NCBI GenBank assembly: GCA_963705275.1
Contig: OY970063.1
Coordinates: forward strand, 558,001 to 622,000
Reading direction: 5' to 3'
Origin: Fen-1135 sp963705275
GTDB taxonomy: Bacteria > Desulfobacterota > Syntrophia > Syntrophales > UBA2185
Length of the DNA stretch: 64,000 nucleotides
Below the pieces are notes generated by a model, which had not been told where the DNA came from, did no database searches, and worked only from the letters and a program-made list of their open reading frames with translations. Below are positions 9,292-18,862 of the stretch, one piece after another (position 1 is the first letter of the stretch; each line of letters begins with the position of its first letter). The position numbers were made by a program, and so were the translations under genes.

Positions 9292-9755
9292 CACAAAGTG
9301 AAAAATGGCCATCTTTGATTTTCATTGTAGATTTCAAATGGTAATCGTGATAATTAAAAACCTTAGATGTAACGTCAGAGATTAAGATTCATAAACCCCT
9401 TAACATTGCGTGAGGGTGCTATGGTCTGATTAACGAAACCCCGTTTCTAAAAAGATGCGGGGTTTTGTGTTTTAGTCATCCATCAAATTTTGTGAGGAGG
9501 TGTGGCGTAAGCATAAATGGATTAAAACATGTGTAGTGCAGGGAACTCAGTCGGTTATAGAGAAAACAAACCTCAACCTACATATCGGAAGAAACCGGTC
9601 TACTCAACTTAAGAAATCATAACCAGTTTTCTCAACTTTGGAGAGACATCATGAATCTCAAGTTCCTTCTATCCAGATATCAAAGTTAAACAACTTGCGG
9701 CTCCAGATAACATGTCAACAAAATCTTAACCTACATAAGAAAGGAGGGCTATATT
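9292..9755. other. non-coding gap with terminator and short repeats
   Basis: Besides the terminator at 9436, an octamer CTCAACTT recurs at 9603 and 9631 (28 bases apart) upstream of the CaiB-type gene. It could be part of an operator. No gene seen. Confidence 0.5.
9436..9470 (+). terminator. intrinsic terminator of second CoA-transferase
   Basis: AAACCCCG (9436-9443) pairs with CGGGGTTT (9458-9465), followed by TTGTGTTTT. Stem, loop and T-rich tail are typical of a Rho-independent terminator. Confidence 0.75.
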
Positions 9756-11087
9756 ATGTCAAACAAACCGTATGATGCGTATTGTAGAGAATTATTTGAT
9801 CCGGACAAACATTTTGAGAAACCTGAAGCATTGGATGATATCAAGGTGCTGGATATCACCAACTACATCCTGGGGCCTGAGGTACCACAATATCTTGCCC
9901 TGTTTGGTGCCGAGGTGATCAAGGTCGAGTGGCCGAGAGGTGAGTCGTTCAGATACATCGGACCTTATGGCTGTGCGAAGGTGAAATCGGTTCAAGGCAT
10001 TGAAACGGGTCTGACTTATCTTGACCACGCTACTAACAAACATCACATCTCGCTTGATCTCCATTCGGAGAAGGCTCGGGAAATCATAAAGAAACTAGTC
10101 GCGAAAGTGGATGTCCTTGTGGAAAACTTTAGACCCGGCACCTTCGAGAAACTCGGTATCGGATATAGGGATTTGAAGGAGATCAACCCTGGCCTGATCT
10201 ATGTCTGGGAAGGTGGATGGGGCCAGTGGGGTAAGTATAAAGATAGGCCATCGTATGATCCCGTCGGTCAGTGTGCCAGTGGTATAGTCGCTATCACAAG
10301 CAATAAGTTGGGAGGAGAGCCAACCAAAGCGGGTTTCTGGCTCTGTGACCATGTGGGCGCATATCATGGAGTCATCGGTGTCATGATGGCATTATGGCAC
10401 AAGAAAAAAACAGGCGAGGGACAACTGCTCGAGGTTACTCAGAACGAGGCCGGCATGCGCATGCTGGATTACAGGTTCATGGAAGCCAATATCCTTAAAA
10501 GAGATCATGAGCCTTTAGCTGAGGGACCGTGGGAATTCTGTATAGCGCCTTACGGATTTGTTCACTGCAAGGACGGTTTGCTGTGGGTCGGAATGGCGGC
10601 ATGGAGATTATTTACGGATGTCATGAAGGCTGTGAAGCGAAGCGATCTGATTGATGAACTGAATTTGAAATCGATGTTCGACCTCGGGCCGATGGAGGTT
10701 CAAGAAAAGATTTACGGGGCTATCGAAGATGTGACCAAGAAGATGACAGTAATCGAAGCGGAAAAAATGTTCATGGCAAATGGTGTTCCTTGCAGTCGCA
10801 TCTTGTCACCATGGGACTGTATCAATGACGAAAACTATCAAGATAGGAAGACCCTCTTTGAGTTTGACTGTCCGCATTATGGCAAGCAGATGGCAACTCA
10901 GCCCCAACCGAGACTTTCCCGTACTCCCGGTAGAATCAAATGGCTGGCCCAGCCCATTGGATATGAAACATTCGAAGTCCTGAACAAATATCTCGGGTAT
11001 ACGAGAAAAGACGTACAGAAATTGATTGATGAGGGAGTTAGCGTCATTCAGGGAAAAGACGAGTGGAGGAAGGAGGAAAAGAAGTAA
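9756..11087 (+). CDS. family III (CaiB/BaiF) CoA-transferase
   Basis: A 443-residue protein of the formyl-CoA/carnitine-CoA transferase family. These move CoA between carboxylic acids through an aspartyl intermediate and differ from the two family I enzymes upstream. Diagnostic stretches: VLDITNYILGPEVPQYLALFGAEVIKVE near the start is the CoA-binding Rossmann segment; DVLVENFRPGTFEKLGIGY and LLEVTQNEAGMRMLDYRF follow. Start: ATG 9756 after AAAGGAGGGCTATATT. It stands alone with its own terminator hairpins. Such enzymes often activate aromatic or branched acids, which fits the neighbourhood but is not proof. Confidence 0.88.
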   Translation: MSNKPYDAYCRELFDPDKHFEKPEALDDIKVLDITNYILGPEVPQYLALFGAEVIKVEWPRGESFRYIGPYGCAKVKSVQGIETGLTYLDHATNKHHISLDLHSEKAREIIKKLVAKVDVLVENFRPGTFEKLGIGYRDLKEINPGLIYVWEGGWGQWGKYKDRPSYDPVGQCASGIVAITSNKLGGEPTKAGFWLCDHVGAYHGVIGVMMALWHKKKTGEGQLLEVTQNEAGMRMLDYRFMEANILKRDHEPLAEGPWEFCIAPYGFVHCKDGLLWVGMAAWRLFTDVMKAVKRSDLIDELNLKSMFDLGPMEVQEKIYGAIEDVTKKMTVIEAEKMFMANGVPCSRILSPWDCINDENYQDRKTLFEFDCPHYGKQMATQPQPRLSRTPGRIKWLAQPIGYETFEVLNKYLGYTRKDVQKLIDEGVSVIQGKDEWRKEEKK

Positions 11088-11107
11088 GTAATTTAATGTG
11101 AAACGAA

Positions 11108-11137
11108 AAGGGCATGGTTTATGACAGCCATGCCCTT
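11108..11137 (+). terminator. hairpin after CaiB-type gene
   Basis: AAGGGCATGG (11108-11117) and CCATGCCCTT (11128-11137) form a perfect 10-base-pair stem with a 10-base loop. There is no T-run directly after; a second hairpin follows 20 bases on. Confidence 0.7.
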
Positions 11138-11158
11138 GCTGTACAAAAATAACTAAAG

Positions 11159-11186
11159 GCAGGGTCAAAGATAGTCCTGCTTTTTT
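11159..11186 (+). terminator. second hairpin with T-run
   Basis: GCAGG (11159-11163) pairs with CCTGC (11176-11180), followed by TTTTTT. The stem is short but the T-run is clear. It may finish termination after the first hairpin. Confidence 0.55.
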
Positions 11187-11316
11187 GTTGAGTACTTCAA
11201 GCCGTAATAACCGGTATAAGTTCATCGCTGAAATTACGTATAGGTAGGTGTAGTCGTTATTCCACCGGTTGAGCGATCGCGAAGAATCAGCAATCGGATT
11301 TTTTGTTGAGTACTTC
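11181..11316 (+). repeat. 18-base direct repeat pair
   Basis: TTTTTTGTTGAGTACTTC occurs at 11181-11198 and again at 11299-11316, exactly 118 bases apart. The DNA between has no gene. The repeat overlaps the T-run of the upstream terminator, so the pair may come from duplication of a terminator tail or mark an excised or inserted piece. Confidence 0.7.
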
Positions 11317-11426
11317 CTGTACTGTTGCATTTCTAATTTAACTCATTCATTGAACATATCTTGCGATTTATTCAGATGTTATGTATATATGCTTAATCGA
11401 TTTGTAAAAAAAGAGGGGGCAGGAGC

Positions 11427-11822
11427 ATGGTCAAAAGCTTGAGCAAAGTTTGGAGGGAAGGCGAAAGCCGGCAACACAAGCGCTTCATGGTCCCCAAGGG
11501 TACCTTTGTGATCGTGTCGCCTGGTACAGATAAAGAATGGAAGGTTCAGGCCATAGACATCAGCCATGGCGGCTTGGCCTTCATCTACCAAGGGTCCAAA
11601 GAAGACCTCGATACATCGGGTGTCCTTAAAATACTCGCCAAGAATGCGGATATCGCAAATTTGAATTTCGAAACGGTCTCCGATGAACCGGCCCTCGGAC
11701 TTAGTGATACACCGTTACCCTACCGACGTCGGGGCGTGCAGTTCAAGTGGATGGGAGTCGTGGGAAAACAGGATTTGAAGGACTTCGTCAATAGCATCAG
11801 CGTGTCCGAGTCATTTCCTTGA
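11427..11822 (+). CDS. PilZ-domain c-di-GMP-binding protein
   Basis: A 131-residue cytoplasmic protein. The PilZ signature is present: basic RQHKR (about residues 16-20) followed by DISHGGLAF (about 45-53), the two motifs that bind cyclic di-GMP. No other domain is visible, so it is a stand-alone PilZ adaptor. ATG 11427 is preceded by GGGGGCAGGAGC. It lies 390 bases upstream of an HD-GYP phosphodiesterase and a GGDEF cyclase gene, so the three probably form one c-di-GMP module. Target process (motility, adhesion, matrix) cannot be told. Confidence 0.82.
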   Translation: MVKSLSKVWREGESRQHKRFMVPKGTFVIVSPGTDKEWKVQAIDISHGGLAFIYQGSKEDLDTSGVLKILAKNADIANLNFETVSDEPALGLSDTPLPYRRRGVQFKWMGVVGKQDLKDFVNSISVSESFP

Positions 11823-12210
11823 TCTCTGCAACGAACTGATTGGCCTTACTTCATCGTCAGCGGCAAGTAAGAAGGACAAGCCTTAAGAGCTTTTGTCTCT
11901 GTTCTTGTTTGTTGTCTGCGAGGGCTGAGAAGTCCCCCCTGTGATACGCAAGTAGTCAGGAAGGAACTTGCATTATCCACATGAATGAAGAGGAATAAAG
12001 CTCTTCATCTTTACAACCGCTAATTCAAGACTTTAACTGGTAATCTGCGTTTATCGCTAATCATTCCATTTGACACAGAACACAATTTAGTGTCTATTTT
12101 TATAGATAGGTATTGATGCGGTTGTGACTGAGAATCCTCAAACAGTCACAGCCCGACATTAAGTCACCTTTCTAAGCCTCACAGATCATCTAAACACAGG
12201 GGGCAACCCA
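11823..12210. other. non-coding gap upstream of HD-GYP gene
   Basis: No gene seen in 388 bases. It holds a sigma-70-like promoter at 12070-12098. A short palindrome, CTATTTTTATAG, overlaps the -10 box and could be an operator. Confidence 0.5.
12070..12098 (+). promoter_or_regulatory. sigma-70-type promoter for HD-GYP gene
   Basis: TTGACA at 12070-12075 and TCTATT at 12093-12098 are separated by 17 bases. The gene starts about 110 bases further on. Confidence 0.55.
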
Positions 12211-14373
12211 ATGAAAAATCAATCCAAGCCAAAGAGAGAGAAATCGAAATCAAAGCCCAGAAAGGTGGACCAGGCTTTAGAGGAAAGGGCCAGAACCATC
12301 CTTGAAAACATCCAAGAAGGCTATTACGAAGTGGATTTGGCCGGTAATTATACTTTCTTTAATCCTTCCATGTCTAAAATTCTTGGCTATACCGAAGAAG
12401 AAATGATGGGCATGAACTACCGCATATATATGGATGAAGAAAACACCAAGAAGGTTTTTCGCCATTTTAATAATGTCTATAGGACGGGGATCTCGGCGAC
12501 AGTAGATTATGAACTAGTAAAGAAGGACGGGAGCAAGATGTTTGTGGAAACGTCAGTTGCACTGATGAGGGATTCTTCCGGGCAACCGACTGGCTTCCGA
12601 GGCATTGCTCGCGATAACACCGAACGCAAGCGCGCAGAGGACGCCCTCAGGAAAAGCGAAGAGTATTTCAGGGCGATCACCGAAAACGCTTCAGATATCA
12701 TTCTTGTTGTAGATAAGAAAGGCACCATAACCTACGCAAGCCCCTCGGTTGACGTCATTCTCGGATTCAAGCCGGAGGAACTCATCGGCAAGAGCAGTCT
12801 GGATCTTATTGTACCAGACGATCTTCAAAGAGCTATTGATGATTTTGGCAAGGCGATACTCACAGAAGGAATTCTTGTTCCAAATATTTTCCGCATCAGA
12901 CATAAAAACGGTTCGGAACGCGTTTTAGAGGGTGTGGGGAGAAATATTTTTAAAAATCCTTCAGTTGCAGGCTTTGTCATGAATGTACGCGATGTCACCG
13001 ATCACAGACGGGTGGAGCAGGCAATTAGAGAGAGCGAGGAAAAACACCGGACTATCATCGAAACTATGCAAGAGGGCTACTATGAAGTGGATATCAAAGG
13101 CAACCTTACGTTCTTCAACGAGTCAATGCGCGAGATCTTGGGCTATGAGAGAGAAGAGTTGTTGGGGATGAATAACCGCCAATATTTAGATGAAGAAAAT
13201 GCCAACAAGGTCTATCAAGTCCACAACCGGATCTATCGAACGGGCGAACCGGTAAAGAACCTTGAGTGGCAGATTGTCCGGAAAGACGGCAATGGCAGAG
13301 ATTTAGAAGTTTCTATATCACTCATCAGGGATGGGGAGGGTCAACCGACCGGTTTCCGGGGCATAGTAAGAGACACCACTGACCGCAAGCGGGCGGAGGA
13401 ATCCCGTCGTCAAGCCGAGGAGAGATATCACAGCATCTTTGATAACGCCCAGGAAGGCATCTTCCGGACAACACCGGAAGGAAAGGTTATCTTGGCAAAT
13501 GCGGCAATGGCCAAGATGATGGGCTACGGGACAGCCGAGGAGCTTGTGACAAGCATATCCAATATAGCCCTTCAGGTTTATGTTGATCCTGAAGAACGCG
13601 CGAAGATCAGGAAAATTATTGAAGAGAAAGGGGCTGTAAGAAATTACGAAACGACGTTCTACAGGAAGGATGGGAGCATCTTCTGGATATCCATCACCAT
13701 ATATGCGATTCGCGATGAAAAGGGACGGATCCTTTATTATCAGGGGATGACTGAGGATGTTTCGGAACGGAAAGAGAGTGTCGAACGGATAAGAAGAGCT
13801 CTGAAAGCCACCGTTCAGGCGATAGTCGTAACAGTTGAAGCGAGGGATCCTTACACTGCAGGCCATCAACGGAGGGTTTCCGATCTGGCTCGCGCTATCG
13901 CAACGGAGATGAACCTTCCCACCGACAAGATCGATGGGATCCGGACGGCAGCCGTCATCCATGACCTAGGCAAGATATCCGTCCCTGTGGAGATCCTCAC
14001 TAAGCCCACGAAATTGACAGACTTGGAATTCGGCATTATCAAGACCCATGCCCAGTCCGGCTATGATATCCTGAAGGATCTCGAATTTCCCTGGCCCATT
14101 GCGAGGATGATTTTGGAGCATCATGAACGGATGAATGGTTCGGGTTATCCAAATAGGCTGCTTGCAGAAGAAACGCTCATTGAATCACGGATCCTGGCCG
14201 TGGCCGACGTTGTGGAATCCATGGCTTCACACCGGCCTTACCGTCCGTCCTTAGGCATCGATGCAGCCCTCAAGGAGATTGAAAAAAATAAGGGAACGCT
14301 ATTTGATGAAAATGTGGTGGATGCGTGCCTGAGAATATTCAGGGAAAATCGTTATCAACTTAAAGAGACATGA
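12211..14373 (+). CDS. four-PAS HD-GYP phosphodiesterase
   Basis: A 720-residue soluble sensor enzyme expected to hydrolyse cyclic di-GMP. Four PAS domains with PAC-like ends run over about residues 25-143, 145-265, 270-393 and 398-523. PAS1 and PAS3 are close relatives (both start ENIQEGYYEVD / ETMQEGYYEVD). The HD-GYP domain spans about 535-715: HDLGKISVP, then KTHAQSGYDIL, then HHERMNGSGYP, so the metal-binding HD and the GYP motif are intact. Start ATG 12211 after ACAGGGGGCAACCCA. An 87-base gap separates it from the GGDEF gene, which has opposite predicted activity. Confidence 0.9.
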   Translation: MKNQSKPKREKSKSKPRKVDQALEERARTILENIQEGYYEVDLAGNYTFFNPSMSKILGYTEEEMMGMNYRIYMDEENTKKVFRHFNNVYRTGISATVDYELVKKDGSKMFVETSVALMRDSSGQPTGFRGIARDNTERKRAEDALRKSEEYFRAITENASDIILVVDKKGTITYASPSVDVILGFKPEELIGKSSLDLIVPDDLQRAIDDFGKAILTEGILVPNIFRIRHKNGSERVLEGVGRNIFKNPSVAGFVMNVRDVTDHRRVEQAIRESEEKHRTIIETMQEGYYEVDIKGNLTFFNESMREILGYEREELLGMNNRQYLDEENANKVYQVHNRIYRTGEPVKNLEWQIVRKDGNGRDLEVSISLIRDGEGQPTGFRGIVRDTTDRKRAEESRRQAEERYHSIFDNAQEGIFRTTPEGKVILANAAMAKMMGYGTAEELVTSISNIALQVYVDPEERAKIRKIIEEKGAVRNYETTFYRKDGSIFWISITIYAIRDEKGRILYYQGMTEDVSERKESVERIRRALKATVQAIVVTVEARDPYTAGHQRRVSDLARAIATEMNLPTDKIDGIRTAAVIHDLGKISVPVEILTKPTKLTDLEFGIIKTHAQSGYDILKDLEFPWPIARMILEHHERMNGSGYPNRLLAEETLIESRILAVADVVESMASHRPYRPSLGIDAALKEIEKNKGTLFDENVVDACLRIFRENRYQLKET

Positions 14374-14460
14374 TTTCAACTTTTCGAAGGCTTCACGCAC
14401 ACAAAGCATTCTTATATTTCCGGGGTTAGGTAGGTTTGTGAAAACAAGCAAGGAGGCGAT

Positions 14461-16791
14461 ATGCAAGAAAAAAGTTTGAGACACAGGTTGATGATCATTA
14501 TTTCCTGTATTTTTGTTTTACCGTCTTTTGTCTTAGGTTACATTTTTTTTGAGCAAAACGTCACCTTATCTCCAACCCATTTCGTACTCTGCTTCCTTAT
14601 CATGGTACTGGCTATTAGCGGCATCTTATTAGTCCGTTATGTCTTTGAGGCTGTCTCCACCACTGCTGATTTCCTAAAAAAAGCAACGGAAGGCGGCGAA
14701 AAAGTATCGTTGAATATTCGCCAGGAAGCGGTGGAATTCAATGAAATATCATCCTCTCTAAACCGATTGGTAGATAGACTTGGGGAAACCACAGATGCAC
14801 TGAATCAAACGAGAGACGTATTGCATGAAAGTGAAGGGAAGTATCGCAACATTCTCGAAAACATTGAAGAAGGCTATTATGAACTGGATCTTACCGGGCA
14901 CCTTACTTTTTTTAATGAGGCATGCCGGAGGATTTATGGATATTCTCGAGATGAATTGCTGGGGATGAATGCTCTCAAGCTTACTGACGAGGATAATGCA
15001 AAGAAGGCCCTTAAATATTTCAATGAAGTTCACGCAACTGGAAAACCTCTTACGTGGATTGATGGAGAAATTATAAGGAAAGATGGGTCAAAAAGAAATG
15101 TTGAAGCCTCCGCTTCTCTCACATGGGACCTAACAGGAAAACCCATCGGGTTTCGTGGTATCATCCGTGATGTCACCGAGCTCAAACAAGCGGAACAACT
15201 TTATAAGACCATGGCAGAAAAATCTCTTGCCGCGGTTTTCATTATCCAGGACGGAAAGTTCCTCTTCGTAAATACCAGCGCCATTGTCTATTCTGGGTAC
15301 GGTGCTGAGGAACTCGTTGGACACAGTTCGGATATCATCGTACACCCGGATGACAGAGAGTTGGTGAAATCGAAGAACCGGGAGATGTTGGCGGGGCGGA
15401 GCAACCAGGCTTTTGAATTCAGGATTGTTACCAAGCAGTACCAGGTGCGATGGATTTCCCAGATGGTCGCACCCATCCAGTATCAGGGGAGACCGGCCAT
15501 TCTCGGCAATGCCATGGACATCACGGAAAAGAAGCGGGCAGAGGAGGCGCTCCGTGAGAGGGAGCTCTTCTTTTCCGGCACTCTGAACGATATGCTTACC
15601 TTTGTTTCCGTTTTGGAACCTGGCGGTGATATCATATTTGCAAATAACACCTCCCTGAAAATTGCCGGCATGAATCTGGAAGATATCATAGGGAAGAAAT
15701 TCTGTGACACCTACTGGTGGGAATACTCCGATGAGGCGAAGCAAACGATTAGGGAAGACATAGAATTGGCCTCTTCTGGAAGAATAATCTCCCATCCCAT
15801 TCAAATCCAAACCACCGGGGGACTCGTATGGATTGAGTTCAGCATCCATCCAATATACGATGATGAGGGAAAAGTTAAATACATTGTCCCTGAAGGACGT
15901 GATATCACCGATCGCAAGCAGGCGGAGGATGCGCTGCGGCAAAGCGAGGAACTTTACAAGACGCTTGCTGAAAAATCCATGGCTGGTATTTACGTGGTGC
16001 AGGACGGCGATTTCCGTTTCATTAATTCTAACGCGGCATCCTATGCAGGCTACACAATTGAAGAGCTGTTAGGTCAGGAAGCGGATCTAATCGTCAACCC
16101 GGAAGACAGGGAAAAAGTACGACAAAATGCCAAGGCCATGCTGCTTGGCGAAATGAGTTCTCCTTATGAATTAAGGATTGCCACGAAACAGGGAGAAACC
16201 CGATGGATTATGGAGACCGTAACTGCCATTTCATATGAGGGCCGGCCGGCCATCCTCGGAAACTCGATGGACATCACCGACCACAAGAAGATGGAAGAAA
16301 AGATTCTGTCACTCTCCGTAACCGATCCATTAACCGGTTTATATAACCGAAGAGGGTTCCTGACCATTGCCGAGCAGCAGCTGAAGATCGCCAAAAGAAC
16401 GAAGGCAGGGTTGCTGCTTTTGTTTGCCGACCTGGATGGCATGAAATGGATCAATGACAGTTTAGGCCACAACAAAGGGGATGAAGCGCTCATTGAGGCC
16501 GCCAGCGTTCTTAAAAAAGTCTTTCGGGAATCGGACATTGTTGCCCGTGTAGGCGGCGATGAATTTTCTGTCCTGGCCGTGGGGATCAATAAGGAAGATT
16601 CAAGAATTATCGAAGATCGTTTGCAGTATCAGATTGGCGTAAACAATAACCGCGAAAACAGGGATTACGCTCTCTCGATAAGTGCCGGTATGGCATACAA
16701 CGATCCCGAAAATCCCTCGACCATTGATGAGTTGATGTCCCATGCCGATGCATTAATGTATGAACAAAAGAAGGGGAAGCGGTCTGGGTGA
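14461..16791 (+). CDS. membrane-bound multi-PAS diguanylate cyclase
   Basis: A 776-residue protein expected to make cyclic di-GMP. Two membrane helices lie near residues 10-30 and 38-60 with a short outside loop, then a HAMP-like linker (about 60-115). Four PAS domains follow (about 120-245, 248-365, 370-490, 495-615), then a GGDEF domain (about 620-776). The active site GGDEF is intact, and RESD, placed five residues before it, matches the inhibitory RxxD site, so product feedback is likely. PAS2 and PAS4 resemble PAS1 of the regulator at 1446. ATG 14461 follows AAGGAGGCGAT. It pairs with the HD-GYP protein upstream. Confidence 0.9.
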   Translation: MQEKSLRHRLMIIISCIFVLPSFVLGYIFFEQNVTLSPTHFVLCFLIMVLAISGILLVRYVFEAVSTTADFLKKATEGGEKVSLNIRQEAVEFNEISSSLNRLVDRLGETTDALNQTRDVLHESEGKYRNILENIEEGYYELDLTGHLTFFNEACRRIYGYSRDELLGMNALKLTDEDNAKKALKYFNEVHATGKPLTWIDGEIIRKDGSKRNVEASASLTWDLTGKPIGFRGIIRDVTELKQAEQLYKTMAEKSLAAVFIIQDGKFLFVNTSAIVYSGYGAEELVGHSSDIIVHPDDRELVKSKNREMLAGRSNQAFEFRIVTKQYQVRWISQMVAPIQYQGRPAILGNAMDITEKKRAEEALRERELFFSGTLNDMLTFVSVLEPGGDIIFANNTSLKIAGMNLEDIIGKKFCDTYWWEYSDEAKQTIREDIELASSGRIISHPIQIQTTGGLVWIEFSIHPIYDDEGKVKYIVPEGRDITDRKQAEDALRQSEELYKTLAEKSMAGIYVVQDGDFRFINSNAASYAGYTIEELLGQEADLIVNPEDREKVRQNAKAMLLGEMSSPYELRIATKQGETRWIMETVTAISYEGRPAILGNSMDITDHKKMEEKILSLSVTDPLTGLYNRRGFLTIAEQQLKIAKRTKAGLLLLFADLDGMKWINDSLGHNKGDEALIEAASVLKKVFRESDIVARVGGDEFSVLAVGINKEDSRIIEDRLQYQIGVNNNRENRDYALSISAGMAYNDPENPSTIDELMSHADALMYEQKKGKRSG

Positions 16792-17039
16792 AGGCATGTA
16801 AGAATTTGGGAATTGAGGGGGTTGATCTTTACGGCGGTACTAGGCATTCATCAGCAAGGGCATGAGGCAACATTAGCGCTCCGGAAGAAATAAGGAGAGC
16901 TGACAATGCGGATAGTACGAATAAGGCATTTGATGGATATTTCAGTATGGAAGTGTGCGGATGATTTGAGGACATATGTATAAAGACACAGGAACAGGTT
17001 AAAAAATAAGAACTATTATGAGAGCGGTAAAGTGAGAAG

Positions 17040-17297
17040 ATGCAATTTGGGAAAGGATGCATATTTATGATGAGAAGGGGAATTAAAGCCAAATTTTCAG
17101 GAGATAGTGAAGGACATCCGTTTGAATATCCTGATAAACGGGTTGAGGATGAGGAGTTTAGGCAAGGTTTTCAAGATATCGAATCTATTATTAAGGCACG
17201 TTACGCTCACATTCTTTGGTGCAGGTCAGGAAACATAGAAAATATGCCGAGGCTGCGATTAATTCTTACCTGGATTGGTAAAGTTGCTATGAGGTGA
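17040..17297 (+). CDS. hypothetical protein fragment
   Basis: An 85-codon frame; a start at the ATG near 17067 is also possible. The sequence is charged in the middle (EYPDKRVEDEEFRQGF) with no domain I recognise. The next open frame begins where this one ends, in another phase, and is open upstream of its first ATG. The two may be halves of one gene broken by a frameshift. Confidence 0.3.
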   Translation: MQFGKGCIFMMRRGIKAKFSGDSEGHPFEYPDKRVEDEEFRQGFQDIESIIKARYAHILWCRSGNIENMPRLRLILTWIGKVAMR

Positions 17298-17409
17298 AGG
17301 ACAAAAAAGACCCTCAGGGCATTTCGGACTTGACGTTCTAAAATCTATTGAGGAAGCGTATTTCCTGGCGTTTCAAATAGGTTATAGACTTGATGATATT
17401 CGTTCCGAG

Positions 17410-17805
17410 ATGAACAGGCTAATCAAACAATTTAATTCTGACAGTAGTTCTGCCTTCGTGATGCGGTCACGCCTCATCAGGCATATGCTTGAAGGAAAGG
17501 GCAATTTTCCTCCCGATAACTTTGATGGTGTCCCGGAAGTTTGTATTGACTTGGCTCAGAAGCTTTTCAAAGAGGGGCAATTCCACAATGCCATAAACAT
17601 TTTTGAGGCTGGGGAGAAGGTTGACAATAAGTTAGGCCGCAAAACGCATGACTGGATCAGGACATCGCTGAATCATATGAAAGTGAAAGAATCAGAGGAG
17701 CGAAACAGATTTGGCGGCCATCTTTTGTCGAAGCCATTGAATTATAAGAAAAGCAGAGATAATAGCAGTGCTAGGCTAAGAAGAAGTATGAACAGCTACG
17801 TGTAA
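17410..17805 (+). CDS. hypothetical protein, possible TPR-like fragment
   Basis: A 131-codon frame starting at ATG 17410, but open without a start back to about 17295 (SGHFGLDVLKSIEEAYFLAF precedes it). Helical content such as LAQKLFKEGQFHNAINIFEAG resembles a TPR repeat. It may be the 3' part of the gene beginning at 17040. I recognise no family. Confidence 0.35.
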   Translation: MNRLIKQFNSDSSSAFVMRSRLIRHMLEGKGNFPPDNFDGVPEVCIDLAQKLFKEGQFHNAINIFEAGEKVDNKLGRKTHDWIRTSLNHMKVKESEERNRFGGHLLSKPLNYKKSRDNSSARLRRSMNSYV

Positions 17806-18257
17806 ACAACAATTTCAGAAATTCATGTGATATCGACATCTCGGAATATGAAAAATAGTTTACAAAAGAATTCAGATGAAAGTCCCGAAAGTATTTATCA
17901 TTTCTATTTTCGATGAAAGTCTTCTTCCGAAATACAAAAGTTTGGGAGTTCCAGAAGAATAGCTAAGGATACGGTATTGCTGAGTATTATGCCAGTTTCC
18001 ATAAATGACGAGCGTGGTCATGTCACCGATTACTTACAAACGATGAGGAAAGAAATATCAACATACTTCACCAATTTATTCGATGGAAATCATGCTAGTA
18101 GCGTATTATAATTAATGATGTATTCTTAAAAGCTGTTGAAAGAAATAAATTAAATATTCACATGTGATGGAATATTTTGAAAAGAATTCATGGTTTGGTA
18201 AGAACATAACAAAAAATCGACCAAGTGAAACAATTATTTACAATTGGTTAAACATGA

Positions 18258-18533
18258 TTGCGCCAAGCAGTAATGAATATTTTAACCAAGTGCAGGCTCA
18301 TTTGCCTAGAACCTTCATACGACCCTGATATGGTGCTTCCAATTGACAAACTTGAAAATCGAAGCTTGGTGCGGGACATAAGCGTGATCTCTGGGATAAA
18401 TACTTTTTATATGACAAGAGATCAACAGGGACGCAGTATTGTAAGAGAAAGAGATATTAACTGGCTTCTACGTGGAGCCCATAAAGAAATTATTAATGAG
18501 GATGACCTTCTGTTTTTAATATGTGCTTGTTGA
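18258..18533 (+). CDS. hypothetical short frame
   Basis: A 91-codon frame in AT-rich DNA with no clear ribosome site and no recognised domain. Probably a relic of a longer gene, or chance. Confidence 0.2.
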   Translation: MRQAVMNILTKCRLICLEPSYDPDMVLPIDKLENRSLVRDISVISGINTFYMTRDQQGRSIVRERDINWLLRGAHKEIINEDDLLFLICAC

Positions 18534-18745
18534 GAAAGCTGGATTAAATTTAGCAAGTAGCACACTGCCTTATTGACTACTCTGAATACAAATAACATAC
18601 ATGCATTTCCTTCTGCTCGTTCTGTTTAGGTTGGGGAAATATGACTTTGTAAAGCAAGATGAAACCGTGGAAGAAAAAATTGCGGATTCCGAATGATATG
18701 AACCACGGCATGCTTAGTATTTACAGATAAGCCTTGTGTATATTT

Positions 18746-18769
18746 GGGGTCAAATCTTTATTCTTGACA
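18746..18769 (+). repeat. dispersed 24-base element, copy 2
   Basis: Starts GGGGTCAAATC and ends CTTGACA; 22 of 24 bases match the inverted copy at 1032-1055. It lies 52 bases before the tmRNA-end-like site. Confidence 0.6.
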
Positions 18770-18820
18770 AGAAATACGGTCGATAGTCAGTTCTGCAAAA
18801 CGTCCGCAACTCTTCAATAT

Positions 18821-18847
18821 TGGGGGCGTTGGGAATTGAACTCGATG
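18821..18847 (-). other. degenerate att-like copy of tmRNA 3' end
   Basis: The plus-strand segment GGGGGCGTTGGGAATTGAAC aligns with the tmRNA 3' end at 19052-19078 (GGAGGCGGCGGGAATCGAAC), with 19 of the first 24 positions alike. tmRNA 3' ends are common integration sites, which duplicate the end of the gene. The T-arm consensus shared by all tRNA-like ends could give part of this similarity by chance. Confidence 0.4.
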
Positions 18848-18862
18848 CTTTCATTCATCATC

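Larger units (their letters stand above)
16792..18862. other. AT-rich, gene-poor region, probably decayed island
   Basis: About 2 kb of AT-rich DNA with only short frames and many stops. Three frames of 85-131 codons are listed separately with low confidence. No transposase or integrase is recognisable. A copy of the dispersed 24-base element lies at 18746, and a degenerate copy of the tmRNA 3' end lies at 18821. Together these suggest remains of an element that once integrated at ssrA. Confidence 0.5.
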
